This document shows, piece by piece, positions 13,461-21,160 of a stretch of 33,662 bases of DNA. This DNA comes from a virus: positions 1-33,662 of the IMG/VR virus record IMGVR_UViG_3300048914_000159. One strand, written 5' to 3'. The translations under genes and the position numbers were made by a program. The notes beneath the pieces are model-generated. The model did not search any database, was not told the origin of the DNA, and saw only the letters and a program-made list of their open reading frames with translations. The stretch's first letter is position 1. Each line of letters opens with the position of its first letter.

Positions 13461-14142
13461 GAAGATCAACGGCGAAAAGCTCTCTTATCGTCCCATGAGG
13501 GAGGCTGAGCTGAGCGATAGAGAGCGCTACAAAGCCTATGAGGCACGTGACAGGGCATCCGCTTTGCGATCTGCTCAACACCACCTCATAAGCGAGGCTT
13601 CAGTCGAGCGACCTGATTTCGACAATCTGTCGCGCTGGATCGTCACGACATGCCGACCCGGCAGTGAGCAGACCATATCGGAAGAGCTCCACAGCGCTCG
13701 AATCAAGTCGTGGTGCCCACTTGAAAAATTCAGAACGCGGCCTCGTCGAGCTCTCAAGCCTGTGGAAATCTATCGCCCATTCTTCCGGGGCTATCTCTTT
13801 GTGAAGGTAGTTCCAACACCGGAGGCCTTCGCCGGTGTGCTTTCAGCGTCGCGCTTGAACGCCATCATGAGCAGGGATGGCAAGCCATATCTGATGCCGC
13901 CAAGAATAATGGATGTGCTTATGGTTGGAATGCAAAAAAGAACGAAAATACAGAATGATGAGGTCAAGCTGCCTTTCACGATCGGTGATCGCATGAGGAT
14001 CGTGGATGGTCCTTTTAGCAGCTTTACTGCAATGGTGAGGGCGGCTCTTCCTGATCGCTGGCAGGCGGAGGTAGAGGTCGAGATATTCGGTCGGATGACC
14101 CCTATGACGCTCGATATTGACTCTCTCGCTTATGACACTTAA
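13447..14142 (+). CDS. NusG-family transcription antiterminator paralogue (231 aa)
   Basis: I start at ATG 13447 (GAGGG six bases upstream; ATG 13450 is equally possible). After a charged N-terminal extension (1-60) comes an NGN domain at about 63-163: RWIVTTCRPGSEQTISEEL, WCPLEKFRTRPRR and the hallmark RPFFRGYLFVKV. A KOW-type domain follows at about 177-228 (FTIGDRMRIVDGPFSSFTAM, then VEVEIFGRMTPMTLDIDSL). NusG paralogues such as RfaH and LoaP bind RNA polymerase and suppress termination on chosen operons. This gene ends the early operon and precedes a candidate late promoter and terminator, the position of lambda Q. Late antitermination is therefore a strong inference. Confidence 0.88.
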   Translation: MMQNKKINGEKLSYRPMREAELSDRERYKAYEARDRASALRSAQHHLISEASVERPDFDNLSRWIVTTCRPGSEQTISEELHSARIKSWCPLEKFRTRPRRALKPVEIYRPFFRGYLFVKVVPTPEAFAGVLSASRLNAIMSRDGKPYLMPPRIMDVLMVGMQKRTKIQNDEVKLPFTIGDRMRIVDGPFSSFTAMVRAALPDRWQAEVEVEIFGRMTPMTLDIDSLAYDT

Positions 14143-14242
14143 CGATTCTGGCCATGGCAGATTGATTCTTTCGTTTCTGCCTTTGGGATGACCGGGGCGT
14201 CTGATGCTCCTTAGGGATTGATGTTCTCCCCCGGCCCCCGCT

Positions 14243-14271
14243 CTGACAGCGCCTTGCAGGGTGCATAGATT
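14243..14271 (+). promoter_or_regulatory. Candidate late promoter
   Basis: CTGACA (14243-14248, five of six consensus bases), 17-base spacer, TAGATT (14266-14271, four of six). The start would be near 14278, giving a transcript of about 55 bases up to the terminator. The -10 overlaps a GATTC (GANTC) site at 14268-14272, so adenine methylation could affect it. Prediction by eye only. Confidence 0.4.
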
Positions 14272-14307
14272 CAGGGCTGGTGCTACTGCTATGTTTAAAA
14301 CTCCGAT

Positions 14308-14332
14308 AAGGCGGCCGAAGGGTCGCCTTTTT
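14308..14332 (+). terminator. Intrinsic terminator before the late genes (tR'-like)
   Basis: AAGGCGGCC (14308-14316) pairs with GGTCGCCTT (14321-14329) over nine pairs, one of them G-T, around a GAAG tetraloop, and runs into a T tract ending at 14332. It faces rightward, between the candidate late promoter and the first late gene. It is the terminator that a Q-like factor would have to overcome. Confidence 0.8.
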
Positions 14333-14382
14333 CCGTTATAGGATATACCGAAAATTTTGACCGATTGCTGATGGAGGCTGCC

Positions 14383-14418
14383 ATGCTCCTCGTCGCTGTA
14401 ATGGCGGCATCGTCATGA
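14383..14418 (+). CDS. 11-residue leader peptide upstream of the GPZ-like gene
   Basis: ATG 14383 has a perfect GGAGG five bases upstream and encodes MLLVAVMAASS. Its TGA (14416-14418) overlaps the ATG of the following gene as ATGA (14415-14418). The following gene has no good ribosome-binding site of its own. The short ORF therefore most likely exists to deliver ribosomes to it by coupling. A regulatory leader is also possible. Confidence 0.5.
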   Translation: MLLVAVMAASS

Positions 14419-14957
14419 GTGTCGAGTTTAAGTTCGATGCTTCCGACTTCGCCAGGGTGGCGAAGATCTACGCGTCCATGCCGCGCGAATTGCAGCAGAT
14501 CGCATTCCGTCGAGCAGCTGCCAGAGCGAGGGGCGCGGTCGAGCGTGACTATGCACGCTTCGCCTCGAAAGTCCTGAAAATCGCGCAGCGTCTCGTTCGC
14601 CAGCGGATGCGATCGAGGATCATCGATTCGGATATCGTCCTGTCAGTGCGGTCTACGAACATCCCGTTGGATCAGATCGGTGCGAGCCAACGCGGTTATG
14701 GCGTTTATGTCCGTGGTCGCGGCAGGTACGAGGGGGCGTTCATTGCCCGAAAAAACTCGAAGTCTGCCGCAGGGCTGGTTCTGCAGCGCAAGTCGTCGTC
14801 ACGGTTGCCGACGCAGATGCTTTTCGGACCAAGCCCGGCCAACGCAATCCAGCGCAAGCCGGAGGACTACGAGAACCTGCTGGCGGAGATCGCGGCGGGT
14901 GAGTTCGCGAGGACGATCCTGCAGCAGGCAGCCTTCCTCCTCGGTCGGGCAGGGTGA
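14415..14957 (+). CDS. Phage minor tail protein Z (GPZ)-like protein (180 aa)
   Basis: The protein follows the pattern of lambda gpZ-type minor tail proteins: a basic helical N-terminus (FRRAAARARGAVERDYARF), KVLKIAQRLVRQRMRSRI, then IPLDQIGASQRGYGVYVRGR, YEGAFIARKNSKSAAG, and RLPTQMLFGPSPANAI near the C-terminus. The order of these segments is characteristic. In lambda gpZ acts late in tail completion. Here the gene lies alone, upstream of the packaging genes and left of the presumed cos, unlike lambda where Z is with the head-tail genes. It is the first full-length gene of the late transcript. Confidence 0.75.
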   Translation: MSVEFKFDASDFARVAKIYASMPRELQQIAFRRAAARARGAVERDYARFASKVLKIAQRLVRQRMRSRIIDSDIVLSVRSTNIPLDQIGASQRGYGVYVRGRGRYEGAFIARKNSKSAAGLVLQRKSSSRLPTQMLFGPSPANAIQRKPEDYENLLAEIAAGEFARTILQQAAFLLGRAG

Positions 14958-14982
14958 CCCCTGACCCCCTTCGGGGTGGGGT
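14957..14982 (+). other. GC-rich stem-loop after the GPZ-like gene
   Basis: ACCCC (14957-14961) with GGGGT (14978-14982) and ACCCC (14964-14968) with GGGGT (14973-14977) form two stacked 5-bp stems with a two-base bulge. No T tract follows. It could be part of the cos region or an mRNA-stabilising hairpin. Confidence 0.45.
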
Positions 14983-15000
14983 GGTACCCCCCCTGGATCA

Positions 15001-15035
15001 GGGACCGTACCCCGGTTTCCATGCCAGACGGTCCC
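15001..15035. other. Dyad GGGACCGT/ACGGTCCC, candidate cosN
   Basis: Perfect 8-bp arms at 15001-15008 and 15028-15035 flank a 19-base GC-rich centre, about 130-165 bases upstream of the small terminase gene. Lambda cosN is also a rotationally symmetric site ahead of Nu1. No T tract is present, so a terminator is unlikely. Confidence 0.4.
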
Positions 15036-15079
15036 GGCGGAGCGCAGATCTCTGCCAGTTTTAGACGTCAAAACATTGG

Positions 15080-15126
15080 GTTAACGGGGTTAACGAGGTT
15101 AACGCACCCGGTTGACGCTAGTTAAC
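15080..15126 (+). repeat. GTTAAC direct repeats, candidate terminase-binding (cosB) site
   Basis: GTTAAC occurs at 15080, 15089 and 15098 with an exact 9-bp period (each followed by G). A diverged GTTGAC is at 15111 and a further GTTAAC at 15121. The cluster lies 40 bases upstream of the small terminase gene, where Nu1-type proteins bind repeated R sites in lambda cosB. No gene is seen in the 14958-15166 gap. Confidence 0.6.
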
Positions 15127-15166
15127 GCCGCTCCCTCGTCCTGGCGGCAAGACAGGATGTGGTTTC

Positions 15167-15772
15167 ATGACCGATGTCATGTGGGGCATAGGCCAGATCG
15201 CCGAGCGCGATGGCGTCTCAAAGGCGGCCGTTTCGAAGACGGTTCGAAAGCTTCTCGAAGCAAGTCCGGACACACCGGTCGAGCGCGGCGGGCAGGGGCA
15301 GGTGATGAAGGTGTCACTTGCTCACTACGACCACTTCCGTCAACGGCATATCAACCCGGCAAAGGCCACAGCGCCGTTGCGGATGGGCACGGAAGCGCCG
15401 CCCCTCGCGGGCGGGACGCGGTCTCCGATTGATCCGAGCGATACGTTCGAAGAGGCCAGGCGTCAGTCGGAATGGCTGAAGGTCGGTCGAGAGAAAATCC
15501 GACATCAGGAGGATTGCGGTCAGCTTGTTCGGCGGGATCGCATCGACGCGTCGCTTTCGAGCGCTGGCGCGGACTTGCAGGCGATCATGCGCCGTCTGCC
15601 GAATCGGGCTGACGACATAGCCATGGCAGTGTCGAAGGAAGGTGTTCACGGCGTGCGTGTTTTGCTCCGCCAGATCGCCTTCGACATGGGTAACCAGATG
15701 GCGGACAGGCTTGCTGAGATTGCAGTCTCCGCTCCCGAGCACGACGAGCTTATCGAGGACGAAGAGCGGTGA
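15167..15772 (+). CDS. Terminase small subunit, Nu1-like (201 aa)
   Basis: The N-terminus is an HTH (MWGIGQIAERDGVSKAAVSK), followed by HYDHFRQRHINPAKATAP, the pattern of phage DNA-packaging Nu1-type subunits in alphaproteobacterial phages. A helical middle region (residues 95-150) is probably for oligomerisation, and the acidic C-terminus probably contacts the large subunit. It recognises phage DNA at cos and loads the large subunit. GTTAAC repeats lie just upstream. The stop overlaps the GTG of the large subunit gene (GTGA). Confidence 0.82.
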   Translation: MTDVMWGIGQIAERDGVSKAAVSKTVRKLLEASPDTPVERGGQGQVMKVSLAHYDHFRQRHINPAKATAPLRMGTEAPPLAGGTRSPIDPSDTFEEARRQSEWLKVGREKIRHQEDCGQLVRRDRIDASLSSAGADLQAIMRRLPNRADDIAMAVSKEGVHGVRVLLRQIAFDMGNQMADRLAEIAVSAPEHDELIEDEER

Positions 15773-17766
15773 CAGTTCATCCTGGTGCGTTGCGGATCGT
15801 CTCGTCCGTCTTGGCGAGCGCAATCCGTCCGCAGCCACCGGTTCCGTTTCCGATCTGGCTGCCGAAAAACATCGTGCTCGTCGATGGCCCGAAAAAGGGA
15901 GAGTTTTGGTCGGCCGACGATGCGCCGTACCTGCCCGAAATTGCCGAGTGCCTTAGTCAGGAGCATCCTTGCAACCTGGTCACGGTCCGCAAGTCACAGC
16001 AGACCGGAGTATCCATCCTTGCGCTTGCTTGGATGCTCTACATTGCCGAGGTCTGCCCCGACAACGCGCTGTATGGCGTGCCCGGTCTGGATGCGCTTCG
16101 CGACATCAACTCAGGCAAGATGCAGCCGCTGATCGACGAGTGGCAGAAGAAGACTGGAAAAGCTGTTGTTTATCCGACGACGCAACGCAGCGGTGACGGT
16201 TCGACGACGTACGAGAAGAAATTCCCGGGCGGCGCGATCTATCTCGCCAACGCCAACACGGTCATGGACCTGTCGGCCAAAACGACTCGCTACGGGGTGA
16301 AGGACGAAGTTTCGAAGTGGCAGGAGCTGCCAAACGGCGCTGATCCCGAAAACCTATTTTTCGGTCGCTTCACCGCCTTCCGCCGCCAGAAGAGTTTCAA
16401 GATCTTCGAACTGTCGACGCCCGAACTTGATAGCGGCGATGAGCTGGGCGAGGGGCCGGGGCACTGCAGAATCGACCGCTCCTTTCGTCGGTCGGATAAG
16501 AGGTTCTGGAACATCCGTTGCCCTGAGTGCGGCAACGAGCTCGTCCAGTGTGACGCCTATCTGAAGATCGACCGGGCGCACCCGCACAAATCGTACATGC
16601 AATGCCCGCACTGCGAGCACGGCATCTCTGAATTGGAACGGGTTGCGGGGGTCAGGGCAGGTCGTTATATCGCCACGGCTGAGGGACCGGACAGGCATCC
16701 TGGCTTCAACGTCGATGCCTTCATGTCGTTGATGATGTCCTACGAGGCGATCGCCGAGGACAAGATCAACTTCGAAGCCAAAGGCGAGGCCGGCGCGAAG
16801 GACTACCATAATCTGGTTTTGGCCCTGCCATACCAGATGAAAGGCAACGCTCCCGATCACAAGCGGCTAATGGAGCGGCGCGAAAATTATGCGCCGAACA
16901 TCATCCCCGCGGGAGGGTTGCTTTTCACGGCCGGCGCCGACGTTCAGGGCTACGGGATCTTCTGCGAAGGCGTCGCCTTTTCCGAGGATCGTCAGAGCTG
17001 GAATGTCTTTGCAGAGTTTTTCGAAGGTGCGACCGACAATCCGCAGCAAGGGGCGTGGGTTCTCCTCGAGGAGTTCTTTGCCAGCGAGTTCGCGGATGCC
17101 CATGGTGTTCTGAGGAAGATCGAGGCGCTTGCGGTCGACAGTGGCTATCGTACCAACCAGGTGTTGGAGTGGTGCCGTCGCCATCCGAACGCTTATGCGA
17201 TCAAGGGTGTCGAGGGTCGCGGTGTTCCTGCGATCAGCGCCCCATCGAACAAGTCGGTCAGCAAGCGCGGCAAGAAGAAGCGGTTCGGATCAGCGCGAAG
17301 CTGGCCGGTTGGGACTTGGCCACTTAAAGCCGAGTTCTACGGCAACCTCTACAAAATGGGCTTGGCGGCCGGTGAGGCTACCGATCCGCCTGGCTATTGC
17401 CACTTCCACAAAGATCTCGGCGAGGAATACTTCCAGCAGATCACTGCGGAATATTTCAAGCAGAGCCTCGTGAAGGGCAAGCTGCACGAGGAGTGGCTGA
17501 AGCGTCGTCCCGATAACCATTTTCTGGATTGCCGGATCTACGCCATGGCGATGGCTGAGCATCTTGGCTTGTCGACCATGACGAAAGAGGCCTGGGCAAA
17601 ACTGAGAGCCTCACTTGAGCCAGCGTTGATCACGGATCTGCTTTCGCCGCCGAGTCACCAACTCATGTCGGCGCGCGAGCCTCCTGCCGCGGCTCCACCG
17701 CCGCCACCAGCAGCCAGCGCGCCTAAGCCGCCGGAGAAAGAAAACCGATGGAAGAAGCGCAGGTAA
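15769..17766 (+). CDS. Terminase large subunit, lambda gpA family (665 aa)
   Basis: Start GTG 15769. The ATPase part has an unusual Walker A-like segment, RKSQQTGVS (74-82), as in gpA-type terminases, and a YGVKDE segment (175-180) near Walker B. A zinc knuckle pair follows: Cys251, Cys254, Cys279, Cys282. The second half holds the nuclease domain, beginning with the strand LLFTAGADVQ and later ALAVDSGYRTNQV. The tail is proline/alanine rich and basic. It translocates DNA into the prohead with ATP and cuts at cos. The family is firm and implies cos-type packaging. The 3' end overlaps the portal gene by 19 bases. Confidence 0.93.
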   Translation: MTVHPGALRIVSSVLASAIRPQPPVPFPIWLPKNIVLVDGPKKGEFWSADDAPYLPEIAECLSQEHPCNLVTVRKSQQTGVSILALAWMLYIAEVCPDNALYGVPGLDALRDINSGKMQPLIDEWQKKTGKAVVYPTTQRSGDGSTTYEKKFPGGAIYLANANTVMDLSAKTTRYGVKDEVSKWQELPNGADPENLFFGRFTAFRRQKSFKIFELSTPELDSGDELGEGPGHCRIDRSFRRSDKRFWNIRCPECGNELVQCDAYLKIDRAHPHKSYMQCPHCEHGISELERVAGVRAGRYIATAEGPDRHPGFNVDAFMSLMMSYEAIAEDKINFEAKGEAGAKDYHNLVLALPYQMKGNAPDHKRLMERRENYAPNIIPAGGLLFTAGADVQGYGIFCEGVAFSEDRQSWNVFAEFFEGATDNPQQGAWVLLEEFFASEFADAHGVLRKIEALAVDSGYRTNQVLEWCRRHPNAYAIKGVEGRGVPAISAPSNKSVSKRGKKKRFGSARSWPVGTWPLKAEFYGNLYKMGLAAGEATDPPGYCHFHKDLGEEYFQQITAEYFKQSLVKGKLHEEWLKRRPDNHFLDCRIYAMAMAEHLGLSTMTKEAWAKLRASLEPALITDLLSPPSHQLMSAREPPAAAPPPPPAASAPKPPEKENRWKKRR

Positions 17767-19385
17767 AACCGAAGGTACGGGTAAAGGCGGTTGGGATATC
17801 CTCACCATCGTCGCCGGCAACGCCGAAACCTGGGCGGGCGCGTGGTGACTACCTGCGCGATACCCGATCGGGAATTATCGCGTCTCGTCCTGCCTACATC
17901 CGCGAGCATCGTGACGAGATCCGTCGCGTTTGGGACCGGACGGCCGCTCTGGCCATGGACCTGATCCAGAACAGCGGGCGGCTGAAAGGTGCGTGCGATC
18001 AGATCATCGCTGACACCGTTGGGACAGAGCTTTCGCTCAATCCGCAGCCCGATTTGACGGGCCTCGGGTACAATGATGCTGAGCGCCGCGATTTCATCGC
18101 GCTGATCAAGCGATGGTGGAAGCGCTACGCATGGAATGCAGCTGAGTGCGACGTTCGTGGAAAACTGACCATCCCCCAACAGGGCGACGTCGGTATCCGC
18201 TGGTGGATGGCATATGGTGAAAGCCTGTCGCAGATGCAGTATTTCGACGAAGCGAAACGTCGTCGATACGGTCTCGTCAGCGGCGCCAAGGTTCTGATGA
18301 TCCCTCCTCATAGGTTGGTCAATCAGACCAGTGAGGTCGAGGGCCTCTATCAGGGCGTCTTTCATGACGCGAACGGCCGAGCCGAAGCTTACCGCACGCG
18401 GTCTCGCGAGGATGGATTGCTCGTCACTCGTGACCTTGCGGCGCGAGATCGCGATGGTCGGCTGCTCGTATCGCACGTGTTTGATCCGATCGATGCGACC
18501 GATGTTCGCGGGTTGTCGCCGCTGGCTTCCGCGTTTCGCCGTCATATTCAGCACGAAACGCTGGATGACGCGACGCTGCAAATGGCTGTTCTGCAGACGA
18601 TCTTTGCCGTCACGCTCACCAGCGATCGGCCGAGCGCGGATGCGTTCGAGGCTCTGGAAGCGCTGAAGGAACATGGTGGCGATGTCGCAAAAGATGTAGC
18701 GGCTGACTTCACCAACTATTTCGCGGCTCAGCTCGACAGGGCGGCGGATTCTAGCATTAACATCAGTGGCGACCCGACCGTTTCGCACCTCGCACCTGGT
18801 GAGCGGCTCGGCATCGAGTCGGCCAAGGTGCCGGGCAGGGACTATCTGCCATTTGCAGCAAGCCTCTCGCGAGACATGGCGCGCGCCATGGGCGTCACGT
18901 ACGGCGGCCTGACGATGGACTATTCTGCCGCGACCTATTCGTCAGTCAGGATGGAGGGTTCAAGCATCTGGCCAGTCGTCACACGAAGGCGGGAACGGAT
19001 CGCCGCTCCACACTACCAAGTGCCTTACGAGCATGGTCTCGAGGAGGAGATTGCGACGGGTCGCATCCCGTTCAAAGGCGGTTACGAAGCCTTTGCAGCG
19101 AACCGTGACCGTATCTTTTGGGCGCAGTGGCAAGGGCCGGCGAAGCCGACGGCGGATGATCTCAAGTCGGCAAAGGCTTCGAGTGAAAAGATTGCCAACG
19201 GGACCACGTCTTTGGAACGGCAATGCGCTGAAGATGGCGTCGATCACGACGAGATCTTTGAGGAGCGCCTCCGTGAGCATCGTCGATATGTCGATGCTGG
19301 GATGGTTTCACCCTATGACCGAAACCGTCCGAGCGTTGCCGCCGGCGGTGACGAGAGCGAACCGCGGGAACCAGACGATGCCTAA
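17748..19385 (+). CDS. Portal protein, lambda gpB family (545 aa)
   Basis: The order of segments matches lambda-type portals: YLRDTRSGIIASRPAYIREH, LIQNSGRLKGACDQIIADTV, a KRWWKRYAWNAAECDVRG segment, IPPHRLVNQTSEVEGLYQGV, FDPIDATDVRGLSPLASAFR, LGIESAKVPGRDYLPFAASL, then MGVTYGGLTMDYSAATYSSV. The dodecameric portal is the DNA entry ring of the prohead, the packaging motor dock and the tail joint. The start at ATG 17748 lies inside the terminase 3' end. It is followed by a gpW-like gene with a short overlap. Confidence 0.93.
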   Translation: MEEAQVKPKVRVKAVGISSPSSPATPKPGRARGDYLRDTRSGIIASRPAYIREHRDEIRRVWDRTAALAMDLIQNSGRLKGACDQIIADTVGTELSLNPQPDLTGLGYNDAERRDFIALIKRWWKRYAWNAAECDVRGKLTIPQQGDVGIRWWMAYGESLSQMQYFDEAKRRRYGLVSGAKVLMIPPHRLVNQTSEVEGLYQGVFHDANGRAEAYRTRSREDGLLVTRDLAARDRDGRLLVSHVFDPIDATDVRGLSPLASAFRRHIQHETLDDATLQMAVLQTIFAVTLTSDRPSADAFEALEALKEHGGDVAKDVAADFTNYFAAQLDRAADSSINISGDPTVSHLAPGERLGIESAKVPGRDYLPFAASLSRDMARAMGVTYGGLTMDYSAATYSSVRMEGSSIWPVVTRRRERIAAPHYQVPYEHGLEEEIATGRIPFKGGYEAFAANRDRIFWAQWQGPAKPTADDLKSAKASSEKIANGTTSLERQCAEDGVDHDEIFEERLREHRRYVDAGMVSPYDRNRPSVAAGGDESEPREPDDA

Positions 19386-19653
19386 CATGGTGAAGATCGG
19401 CGCAGCGCTCGTCGATGCGGATGATCCCTGCGCTCTCTATGCTGCCCTCTATGCGGTGCGAGTGCAGCGATTGGCCGGAGGACAGATCGAGGAGAGTGAG
19501 ATCCGCTCTCCGATCATGCATCAACGCATCAAGCTCGCGTCATCGAGCGTGGCCGACATCGATGCGGAGCTAGCCAGGCTCTCTGCCGCCTGCGAACTGA
19601 AAACCAACGGCAGACGCACGCGATACGCCAAGCGTATCCGCTTCTGCCCATGA
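19378..19653 (+). CDS. Head-tail joining protein, gpW-like (91 aa)
   Basis: ATG 19378 overlaps the portal stop. The protein has two helices around a short hairpin (DPCALYAALYAVRVQRLAGG, then SSSVADIDAELARLSAAC) and ends GRRTRYAKRIRFCP, the typical basic Gly-Arg-Arg end of gpW proteins. gpW plugs the portal and prepares it for tail attachment. In lambda W sits between A and B; here it follows the portal, a common variation. Assignment is by pattern and position. Confidence 0.75.
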   Translation: MPNMVKIGAALVDADDPCALYAALYAVRVQRLAGGQIEESEIRSPIMHQRIKLASSSVADIDAELARLSAACELKTNGRRTRYAKRIRFCP

Positions 19654-19663
19654 GGGGGCGATC

Positions 19664-20590
19664 ATGAGTTTTGCCTACGGACAGATCGCGCAGCGTGTGT
19701 TCAACACGCCGCTGCTCTACGACGACAGAAAGGCCGAAGCATTCCTCGCCGGTCTTGGCGGTCGCATCGCAGGGGCATCGGTCGTGATTGCCAATCCGAG
19801 CGGAGCGATCGAACACACAGCCTTTGAGAACGGCCGGCCGTCGGCGGGGCGTCTTGGCGATGGCCTCGGACGTTATTACGAACGCCGCGGCATCAACATG
19901 GTCGACGTCGTCGAAAATGTTGCCGTCATTCCGATTGAAGGAAGCTTGATCCACAAAGGTGGTTGGGTTGGAGCGTCATCTGGCGAGACTTCCTATCAAG
20001 GCCTGCAAACGCAGCTCGCGTGGGTTGAGAAAAATCGGGCCAAGCTCAAGGGCGCTGTTTTCGAGATCGATTCCTACGGCGGGGAGGTGAGTGGCGCATT
20101 CGAGACGGCGGCGATGATGCGGCGCGTTTCGAAAATCATGCCGACTATCGCGATCCTAACCGATTTCGCCTACTCAGCCGGGTACATGATGGCGTCGCAG
20201 GCGAGACAGATCATCATGCCGAAATTCGGCGGGGCTGGCTCCATCGGCGTCATAATGGTCCATGCCGACTACAGCGCGCAGTACATGCAGCAGGGCATCA
20301 AGGTCACTATCATTCGGTCTGGCGCTCAGAAGGCCAAGGGGAATCCATTCGAGCCTCTCGACGATCGCGTGGCCGACCGCTGGCAGGCTGAGGTCGATGC
20401 CATGCGCGCCGATTTCGCCGTACTGGTCGCCATGGGACGGGGACGCCGCTTCAGCGCGGCCAAGGCGCTTGCGACGGAAGCCGAGCCCTATGGAGCTGAA
20501 GAGGCGGTGAGACTCGGTCTCGCCGACGCGATCGGAGATCCGTCCGAGGCGTTCGATCAATTCATTCGCGAAGTCAACCGGAGCAACTGA
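19664..20590 (+). CDS. S49-family prohead protease, lambda gpC-like (308 aa)
   Basis: The S49 (SppA-like) core is visible: VAVIPIEGSLIHKGGW, FEIDSYGGEVSGAFE, then the nucleophile Ser171 in AYSAGYMMAS, GSIGVIMVH, and Lys223 in SGAQKAKGNP as the likely general base, 52 residues after the serine. It processes scaffold and head proteins during capsid maturation. In lambda the same gene also encodes the scaffold; here a separate scaffold-like gene follows two bases after the stop. Confidence 0.9.
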   Translation: MSFAYGQIAQRVFNTPLLYDDRKAEAFLAGLGGRIAGASVVIANPSGAIEHTAFENGRPSAGRLGDGLGRYYERRGINMVDVVENVAVIPIEGSLIHKGGWVGASSGETSYQGLQTQLAWVEKNRAKLKGAVFEIDSYGGEVSGAFETAAMMRRVSKIMPTIAILTDFAYSAGYMMASQARQIIMPKFGGAGSIGVIMVHADYSAQYMQQGIKVTIIRSGAQKAKGNPFEPLDDRVADRWQAEVDAMRADFAVLVAMGRGRRFSAAKALATEAEPYGAEEAVRLGLADAIGDPSEAFDQFIREVNRSN

Positions 20591-20591
20591 G

Positions 20592-21149
20592 ATGACCCGC
20601 AGCGTACTTGCGGCAATCCGGGCATCACTGATGCCCGGAGACGCTGATCCTATCCTCGATGAGGACAAGCCGGATGCTGGAGCATCCATACCTGAAGCTG
20701 GCCCGACACGGGCAAATCAAGAGGACGCCGATATGTCGGAACCTTCGAATACGCCCGCAGGTGCTGCCAGCCAGCCTGCTGCGGGATCCGGTAATGATGA
20801 TGCCATCAAGGCGGCTGGGCTAGCCGGTGAGGAGAAGGGCGCTCGAGCAGCCAACGACCGTCTCGTGACGATCCTCGGCGCCGACGGCATCAAAGGCGAC
20901 GGAAAGCGCATGGGAGCCGCGCTCGATCTCGCCGTTGGCTCGCCGGGCATGTCCGCGGAGCAGGTCACGACCTTCGTCAAGGACAATGTCTCGGCCAACA
21001 GCTCCAGCAATGCTTCCGCTGCTGTCGAGCACGATCGCCGTCGCCAGGCCGCGATGCCGCACGCGCAGCCCGATAAGAGCGGGCCGCGCGGCGACAACAT
21101 GCGCGTCGATATTGTCGCGGATATGAAACGCCGTCACGGCATCAGCTGA
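20592..21149 (+). CDS. Scaffold-like protein (185 aa)
   Basis: A low-complexity acidic N-terminus (Asp, Pro, Ala rich) is followed by an alanine-rich helical region (DAIKAAGLAGEEKGARAAND), which repeats in part of the phage Nu3/scaffold C-terminal pattern (GMSAEQVTTFVKDN), and ends basic (DIVADMKRRHGIS). The position between protease and decoration protein is that of a scaffold. An internal ATG at 20733 with GAGG upstream could give a shorter form, echoing lambda C/Nu3 nesting. No catalytic motif is present. Confidence 0.7.
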   Translation: MTRSVLAAIRASLMPGDADPILDEDKPDAGASIPEAGPTRANQEDADMSEPSNTPAGAASQPAAGSGNDDAIKAAGLAGEEKGARAANDRLVTILGADGIKGDGKRMGAALDLAVGSPGMSAEQVTTFVKDNVSANSSSNASAAVEHDRRRQAAMPHAQPDKSGPRGDNMRVDIVADMKRRHGIS

Positions 21150-21160
21150 GGAGCACATCC

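Larger units (their letters stand above)
14143..14382. other. Late-control intergenic region
   Basis: About 240 bases without a credible gene. It holds a candidate promoter (14243-14271), an intrinsic terminator (14308-14332) and GANTC sites at 14144, 14164 and 14268, with a fourth just inside the NusG-like gene at 14119. This is the likely target region for the NusG-like protein. Confidence 0.55.

Noticed and set aside
14973-14984. G-rich run as a possible G-quadruplex
   Set aside because: Only two full G4 runs and a GG are present; a C-rich partner nearby favours an ordinary hairpin.
17802-18788. 328-codon antisense ORF opposite the portal gene
   Set aside because: A shadow of a clear portal protein.
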